Assembly: GCA_001800075.1 (NCBI GenBank)
Contig: MGUR01000038.1
Location: 11,708-21,853, forward strand
From: Elusimicrobia bacterium RIFCSPLOWO2_01_FULL_59_12
GTDB lineage: Bacteria; Elusimicrobiota; Elusimicrobia; 2-01-FULL-59-12
Reading direction: 5' to 3'
Length of the DNA stretch: 10,146 bases
The translations under genes were made by a program, and so were the position numbers. The notes beneath the pieces were generated by a model, which saw only the letters and a list, made by a program, of their open reading frames with translations, searched no databases and was not told the DNA's origin. Shown here piece by piece: positions 6,233 to 10,146 of this stretch. Every line of letters starts with the position of its first letter. Within the stretch, counting starts at the first letter, position 1.

Positions 6233-6408
6233 TCAATTCAGTCGCCCCTCCCATAGGTGATCCCACCGTTGATTTAAAAGCGCGACCCACACCTGCAAGA
6301 TCGCCTGGACATTGATCTTATTCCAGCACGGGCCCGCCTGCTTGAGCCGGGAGCCGACCAGATGCTTGCAGCTCGAAAGAATGGAACAAATCGCGGGGGC
6401 AAGACCAA
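6233..6408 (-). pseudogene. C-terminal remnant of a transposase gene (ISKra4-like)
   Basis: On the minus strand the frame ending at TGA 6235-6233 stays open for 58 codons. Its last 44 codons resemble the C-terminus of ISKra4-type transposases: C-K-H-LVGSRLKQAG, then W, then NVQAILQVWVALL, then QRWDHLWEGRLN and stop. The family pattern I recognise is C(R/K)xLVxxRxKxxGxxW, a QA(I/M)LxLR helix and a closing WDxxW. No start codon is in frame: upstream the frame runs into repeat B and hits TGA at 6415-6413. The catalytic part of the gene is absent from the window. The fragment is therefore a dead remnant. Assignment to ISKra4 rather than another related family is from memory of the motif and is only moderately certain. 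Confidence 0.6.
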
Positions 6409-6508
6409 GCCCTCACCCGCGGCTCTCCCTCCGGTCGGCCTTGCCCTCTCCCGCCTTCCGGCGGGCGAGGGAAAATTCGGATCACCTACTTTTTACCCCC
6501 GCACCCGG
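6409..6508 (-). repeat. Dispersed repeat, copy B (inverted relative to copy A)
   Basis: This is the about 100-base inverted partner of copy A. It begins GCCCTCACCC on the plus strand and contains CCCTCTCCCGCCTTCCGGCGGGCGAGGG (written in parts: CCCTCTCCCGCC, TTCCGGC, GGGCGAGGG), whose GCC/GGC arms can form a hairpin. It directly abuts the transposase remnant and ends about 50 bases before the stop of the DUF547 gene. The CCCTCACCC core also appears, without the rest, at 10-18 on the window's left edge. Confidence 0.6.
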
Positions 6509-6559
6509 CAGCACGATTTGCTTGATCACGCCTGCGCGGGTCCGGTGGGTGAATCGGCG

Positions 6560-7405
6560 CTACTTCGGGGCGCGCAAGAGACGGGGGCGCTGCGTGGGCG
6601 CGTGGCGGATATCATGGACCGTCCAATCGAATTCGAACACCGCTGTGCCGTACTGGGTGACCAGAAGTTTTTTAAGCTTCTCCGCGTCCGGGCGTCGGCG
6701 AGCGTCCAGAAGCCGGCTCAGATAATTGGCGGATCCCCCCATGATCTCAAAATCCTCGGCCGCCCATCGCATCAGGCTGGAGACGCGCAAGCGGCCCTTT
6801 TCAACGCGCAGGTGCTTCGGCGAGTTCACAAAATCAATGGAGTTTTCGCGGAGCGTCGCCTCCAGGCTTTCCGGCGTGTAGGCGAAATTGCGCAGCCGGG
6901 GGGAGCCCGCGGCCCCGCGCGATAGGGCAAAGTGCACGCGGGGATCGAAAATCTCCAAGGTCACCCCCGGGACCGGCCCATGGCCGTTGGTTTTGTTGAT
7001 CTTGCCGCGAAGGATGCGGCGCTCGATGTCGTTCAAGCTGTAAGTTCCCTTCGCGATGGGCAGGGGGCTGTCGAAAAGCTCCGGCTGTTCGCTGAGCTTT
7101 TTCATCTTTTTTCGGAGAAGGACCTGCTGCAGGACCTGGGCGTTATAGGCATTGATCCAAAAGGCGAGCTTCTCCGCGTAGGCCCAGCCCTTCAAGTCCG
7201 CGCCGGCGAGCTGTTCAAGATAGCTTTGCAGGTCATGGAGCGAGTCGGCCCGCAGGCCTTCATAGTTCACGCGGCCGTCAGCGGCGACATAGGACTGGAG
7301 CAGGGTGTCGAAAAGAGAGTGGTCAAAATTCGCCATGTAGGCGGGCATGGCAGCGGACGGATTAACGGCCAGGCAAAGGCCGACGGTCAATAAGAAATTG
7401 CGCAT
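6560..7405 (-). CDS. DUF547 domain-containing secreted protein
   Basis: The product is 281 residues with a signal peptide at residues 1-19 (NFLLTVGLCLAVNPSAA), so it is likely periplasmic. The body matches DUF547 (PF04784): KLAFWINAYNAQVLQQVL at 79-96, YSLNDIERRILR at 122-133, DPRVHFALSRGAAGSPRLR at 154-172, AYTPESLEATL at 175-185, and a late FEFDWTVHDIR at 257-267. DUF547 has no settled biochemical function. In many members the fourth block reads HFAL(V/C)CGAxSCP, whereas here both cysteines are replaced (SRGA and GSP). If those cysteines matter, this copy has lost that function; this comparison is from memory. The start lies 3 bases after the stop of the TPR gene, so the two are one operon, with no ribosome binding site of its own. 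The gene ends in TAG. Confidence 0.85.
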   Translation of the reverse strand: MRNFLLTVGLCLAVNPSAAMPAYMANFDHSLFDTLLQSYVAADGRVNYEGLRADSLHDLQSYLEQLAGADLKGWAYAEKLAFWINAYNAQVLQQVLLRKKMKKLSEQPELFDSPLPIAKGTYSLNDIERRILRGKINKTNGHGPVPGVTLEIFDPRVHFALSRGAAGSPRLRNFAYTPESLEATLRENSIDFVNSPKHLRVEKGRLRVSSLMRWAAEDFEIMGGSANYLSRLLDARRRPDAEKLKKLLVTQYGTAVFEFDWTVHDIRHAPTQRPRLLRAPK

Positions 7406-7408
7406 CGG

Positions 7409-8548
7409 CTAAAACGACTTGATCCGCCAGATGGCGTCGGGGTTTTTTTGGAACTGAACGATGGTTTCGAGGATCGTGCCTTTGGGCCCCGTCACCGGGC
7501 AGCGGCAGGCGGCGGAGGCGGCCGTGGGATCGAACTCACAGTCGGAAATCTCTCCCAGCTTGGAGAACACCTCTTTCATGCGTTCCGGGCCCATGCGCTG
7601 GAACGACCGCCGGTACGCCTCGCGGGTGTCGCCCGTCGACGAATAATATCCCACGCACGCCTCCATGTCCGCCTTCGCCGCGGCCTGCTTCATTCTTTCC
7701 CACTGGGCTTTCAGAAAGACCTCCGTGTCGCTGGGCTGGTTCGCCGTCTGGAAATACTTCGGCATCTCCTGCTCGGTGAGCCGCTTATCCGGGACGAACG
7801 GGCTCGCCGCGGCGATCCGTCCGTTGGCGTGCATGGCTTCTTCCATCATCCGGTCCGCCCGGTCCATGCGTCCTTGCCGGGTGTAGAGGTTCCCTAAAAT
7901 CTTATAGGCCGCCACATCATTGACATCCAGGTCGATCGCCTTTTTAGCCGCCGCCTCGCACTTGTCGTCCTCACGGACCATGAAGTAGGAAAATGCCAAT
8001 TGGCGGTGGTAGGCGGAGTTATTCGGTTCCAGTTCGGCGGCCCGCACCCCGGCCGCGACGGCATCCGAGGGCTGGTTCATGTGCAGGTGCGCCAACCCCA
8101 GGTAGAAGTAGGCCTGCGCCTGGTCGTCTTTCAGCCGGATCGCTTCCTTATATTCGTCGATCGCATGCGGATAGTCTTTGGCGTAGTAGTACGCTTGCCC
8201 CAGGATGAGGTGAGGCTCCGGGCGACGCACCTTCTTTTCGATCGCCGCGGACGCGATCGCCCCCGCTTCCCCCCAGCGCTTCAGGAGGTCCGCGCAGGCC
8301 CGCAGCTCGGCCCATCCCGCGGACTCTTCCGGATCTTTCCGCAGGCGGTCCTTGTAGGCGTCGAAGTTCCGCTTGCAGAGGTCTTTTCCGCTGGCCGCCG
8401 CCACGGCGGCCTTCGACGAGGCCGCCCCGCCGCGCGCGGCCAGGTCCGGATTATGCCGTTCCGGGACCGGGGCGGGGTCTTCCGCGAAAGCGGGTCCTAT
8501 CACCGCGGCCGCGAAAACGAAGGAAAAAAATAAAGACGGCCTCCGCAT
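7409..8548 (-). CDS. Secreted TPR-repeat protein with a C-terminal NTF2-like domain
   Basis: The product is 379 residues. Residues 1-22 are a signal peptide (SLFFSFVFAAAVIGPAFA, cleavage before EDPAP). An Ala-rich linker precedes a helical region from about residue 55. At least four TPR units follow at about 111-144 (HLILGQAYYYAKDYPHAIDE), 145-178 (AYFYLGLAHLHMNQPSDAVA), 179-212 and 213-246 (AAYKILGNLYTRQGRMDRAD). TPRs bind other proteins or peptides. Residues about 280-379 form a separate domain beginning AQWERMKQAAAKADMEACV and ending DAIWRIKSF, which resembles NTF2/SnoaL-like domains whose last strand reads GxWRIxSF; the assignment is by pattern only. Cys298, 337, 348 and 350 lie in this domain and could form disulfides in the periplasm. 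It is first in an operon with the DUF547 gene and divergent from the glycosidase-like gene. No Shine-Dalgarno precedes the ATG. Confidence 0.85.
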   Translation of the reverse strand: MRRPSLFFSFVFAAAVIGPAFAEDPAPVPERHNPDLAARGGAASSKAAVAAASGKDLCKRNFDAYKDRLRKDPEESAGWAELRACADLLKRWGEAGAIASAAIEKKVRRPEPHLILGQAYYYAKDYPHAIDEYKEAIRLKDDQAQAYFYLGLAHLHMNQPSDAVAAGVRAAELEPNNSAYHRQLAFSYFMVREDDKCEAAAKKAIDLDVNDVAAYKILGNLYTRQGRMDRADRMMEEAMHANGRIAAASPFVPDKRLTEQEMPKYFQTANQPSDTEVFLKAQWERMKQAAAKADMEACVGYYSSTGDTREAYRRSFQRMGPERMKEVFSKLGEISDCEFDPTAASAACRCPVTGPKGTILETIVQFQKNPDAIWRIKSF

Positions 8549-8643
8549 GGTTCTAAGTATATATCCGCATTCCGGACGTTTCGCCAGGGTATTATCATTA
8601 AAATCCCCGTTGAATTCGCGCCGTTCCCCGTGTAAATAATCGC
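8549..8643. promoter_or_regulatory. AT-rich divergent intergenic region between TPR and glycosidase-like genes
   Basis: This 95-base gap is clearly richer in A+T than its surroundings and must hold the promoters of both divergent genes if each has its own. Candidate -10 boxes on the minus strand are GATAAT (8596-8591) and TATATA (8563-8558). On the plus strand there are TATTAT (8590-8595) and a TTGAAT at 8610-8615 that could be a -35. None has a good partner at 16-18 bases, so I assign no specific promoter. Confidence 0.35.
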
Positions 8644-10068
8644 ATGCCGCTGACGGATTTTATGCGCCGGCGCCCGGCGTGGGCTTTGAGCGTCACGGTG
8701 GCGTTCGGGCTTTGCCTGGATCCCATCGCGGCCCGGCCGGTCGATGCCGGATTGTTGTCGATCGTGGGAGCGCGGGCGTGGCGCCCGCCTGTCCGGCAGG
8801 CAGGCCCGCCGCTCACGCCGCCCCCCGCGGAACCGCGCGTCAACGTGCTGGAAACCGACGGCTGGCGTCAGTCTCTGCGGGACGGCAGGCTTGAACCGGT
8901 GCCGCAGCTCCCGTTCCCGCGCGCCTCCAGGGGCTCGACCGACCTGCTTCCCAAAGCCCACTTCACCCCCGCCGCCTATCTGGAACAAATAAAGTCGCTT
9001 CAGCGCACCTACAGCCGCCAGCGCGACATCCTGATGTATTACGGAGGCATCCGCTACCGTCCAAATCGGGAAGGGCTGAATTTCAACGCCTGGTCCGGTG
9101 AGAATCTTGCGAAGCTGCGCGCTCTCGGCGCGCGCCCCTTTATCGGTTTGGAAGCGTTTGACCTTCCCGCGGTGCGCTCCATGGTCTGGCGGCTGAAGGA
9201 AGCGGGCTACGGGCCTCTGGACCGGATCTACATCCGGATCGGCTCCGAACCCGCCGCCAGCGCCTACGGCACGGAGGACGGCACGCGCCGGGGCAGGCGG
9301 CGCACGCCCGCGGCGTACGCCGCTTACCGGGGGCGATTCGCCCGGACCGCGGAGTATCTGAACGCGATGAACCGGCGCATCGGCTTGAATATCCACACCG
9401 TGTTCGCCGGGACCCACCGCGAGGACTTCACCCGCTATGCGCCGCCCGACGATCTCTTTGACGCGATCGGCTACGACCTGTATGTCACGCCGGAAAATAA
9501 ACCCGCCGCGCTGCGGCAAATCCGCGATCTCTCGCGCCGCTACCCGCGCAAACCCCTGGTCATCCCGGAGTTCGGGATCGCCACCGAACGGCACGCTCGC
9601 GGATGGTGGGGAGTGCGGACGCTCTGGGCGGACCCGCAGTGGGCCGCCGGCGCGCTGGCGGATGTCCTGGAAGCCCTGGGCCGTCACCCCGCCGGGGTGG
9701 GGGGAATCACCATTTTCAGCGTGAACGTGTCGGGGCGCCGCAGCGGCCGCCGCTGGAATTGGGCGTGGACTCCCCAGATGTACGAAATGTTGAAAGAATG
9801 GCAGGCCTCGCCGCGCCGGTGGAGGAAGGAAGGATTCCACCTCTACGACCCGCAAAGTTATCCGGTCGGGCGGGACATTCTCTTTATCAACCGTCCGGAG
9901 CTGAAAATTGTCTATCGCAAGCTCGTCTCCGAAAAGTCGCCGGGCGTTCCCTTGTTCCAAGAATTCTGCCTTTACCGGGAAAACGAGGCCTGGGCGCGCC
10001 GCACCCGGGTCATCTACTTCCACGGTTCCGAAAAACGCCAGCACCTTTCCCGCCGCCCGATCCTATAA
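8644..10068 (+). CDS. Secreted TIM-barrel glycoside-hydrolase-like protein
   Basis: The product is 474 residues, with a signal peptide beginning at Met1 or more compactly at Met7 (ATG 8662; RRRPAWALSVTVAFGLCLDPIAA). Residues about 105-385 read as a (beta/alpha)8 barrel of clan GH-A. RIYIRIGSEP at 195-203 places Glu202 at the end of strand 4 as the likely acid/base. PLVIPEFGIA at 304-313 places Glu309 at the end of strand 7 as the likely nucleophile. IGYDLY at 275-280 and a late GITIFSVN strand fit the fold. The style is closest to GH26-, GH39- or GH5-like enzymes, but the acid/base is preceded by Ser rather than the common Asn or His, so I give no family or substrate. Residues 386-474 form an extra C-terminal region (YFHGSEKR near the end). 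Just after the signal peptide, residues 46-55 (about WRPPVRQAGP) are encoded by a dispersed repeat. The gene overlaps the next by one base (TAATG). Confidence 0.75.
   Translation: MPLTDFMRRRPAWALSVTVAFGLCLDPIAARPVDAGLLSIVGARAWRPPVRQAGPPLTPPPAEPRVNVLETDGWRQSLRDGRLEPVPQLPFPRASRGSTDLLPKAHFTPAAYLEQIKSLQRTYSRQRDILMYYGGIRYRPNREGLNFNAWSGENLAKLRALGARPFIGLEAFDLPAVRSMVWRLKEAGYGPLDRIYIRIGSEPAASAYGTEDGTRRGRRRTPAAYAAYRGRFARTAEYLNAMNRRIGLNIHTVFAGTHREDFTRYAPPDDLFDAIGYDLYVTPENKPAALRQIRDLSRRYPRKPLVIPEFGIATERHARGWWGVRTLWADPQWAAGALADVLEALGRHPAGVGGITIFSVNVSGRRSGRRWNWAWTPQMYEMLKEWQASPRRWRKEGFHLYDPQSYPVGRDILFINRPELKIVYRKLVSEKSPGVPLFQEFCLYRENEAWARRTRVIYFHGSEKRQHLSRRPIL
8783..8809 (+). repeat. GC-rich short repeat, copy 2 (in-frame, after a signal peptide)
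   Basis: This copy matches 4933-4959 at 24 of 27 positions and includes the identical 17-mer CCGGCAGGCAGGCCCGC. It is preceded by GCGGGCGTGGCGCCCGC (8772-8788), which adds a further palindromic arm (GCGGGC/GCCCGC). It encodes residues in the linker between the signal peptide and the catalytic domain. Confidence 0.65.
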
Positions 10069-10146
10069 TGGACCCCGTGCGCCGCTGGAACGTCATCCTG
10101 TTCTTCTCCCTGGCCGTTTCGTCGCCCGCGCGGGGGGACGTGACCG
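10068..10146 (+). CDS. Start of a secreted protein, truncated by the window edge
   Basis: The ATG at 10068-10070 overlaps the TAA of the glycosidase-like gene by one base (TAATG), a typical coupled start. The 26 visible codons read as a signal peptide: MDPVRRW, then the hydrophobic NVILFFSLAVSS, then PARGD, with cleavage possible near SPA/RGD. An in-frame GTG at 10077 would give an even shorter basic start. The frame is open to the window end. The product cannot be identified; co-expression with the glycosidase-like gene is likely. Confidence 0.65.
   Translation, partial: MDPVRRWNVILFFSLAVSSPARGDVT

Noticed and set aside
6362..6925. A 187-codon plus-strand frame
   Set aside because: It runs through repeat B and then antisense to the DUF547 gene; its content has no coherent domain.
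8500..10044. A 514-codon open frame on the minus strand opposite the glycosidase-like gene
   Set aside because: It is longer than the sense gene, but its translation is low in structure and rich in Arg/Gly/Pro, without a signal peptide or domain. The plus strand shows a signal peptide, barrel motifs and coupled downstream start. It is a product of high GC content.

Overview
The window is about 10 kb of GC-rich, densely coding bacterial DNA. Nearly every protein has a Sec-type signal peptide, and one is an Omp85-type outer-membrane barrel, so the host is a diderm (Gram-negative) bacterium. The mix of solenoid repeat proteins (Sel1, TPR), a DUF547 protein, a HEPN/MNT module and abundant small palindromic repeats fits an environmental, probably uncultivated lineage. 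I cannot name the phylum from sequence alone. TAG ends three genes here and TAA/TGA end the others, so the code is standard.

Layout. (1) 87-509 (+) is a small secreted protein of unknown function, converging on (2) 527-2254 (-), an Omp85/D15 outer-membrane protein with one visible POTRA domain. (3) Divergent from it is a three-gene operon: a secreted protein of 18 Sel1 repeats plus a degenerate nineteenth (2271-4487), a small secreted Cys-containing protein whose start overlaps the Sel1 stop (4484-4987), and acylphosphatase (4990-5271). (4) 5404-6085 (-) is a HEPN/MNT toxin-antitoxin-type pair. The MNT nucleotidyltransferase is intact, but the HEPN partner carries an in-frame amber codon near its start and reads as a pseudogene. 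(5) 6086-6559 is a 474-base non-genic stretch. It holds the MNT promoter, two diverged inverted copies of one repeat, and between them the 3' end of a decayed transposase gene. (6) 6560-8548 (-) is a TPR protein followed by a DUF547 protein, 3 bases apart. (7) Divergent from these, 8644-10068 (+) is a secreted TIM-barrel glycoside-hydrolase-like protein, and the next gene starts at 10068 (TAATG overlap) and runs off the window.

The main theme outside the genes is short repeats inside coding sequence. An 85-base palindromic element lies in frame in the signal peptide of the second operon gene. Removing 90 bases leaves a textbook signal sequence. A second GC-rich repeat occurs in frame in two unrelated secreted proteins, once near a C-terminus and once just after a signal peptide. 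These observations, the amber-interrupted HEPN gene and the repeat-bracketed transposase remnant are the most useful things to follow up. I see no CRISPR array, tRNA, rRNA or riboswitch, and no clearly new multi-gene defence system.
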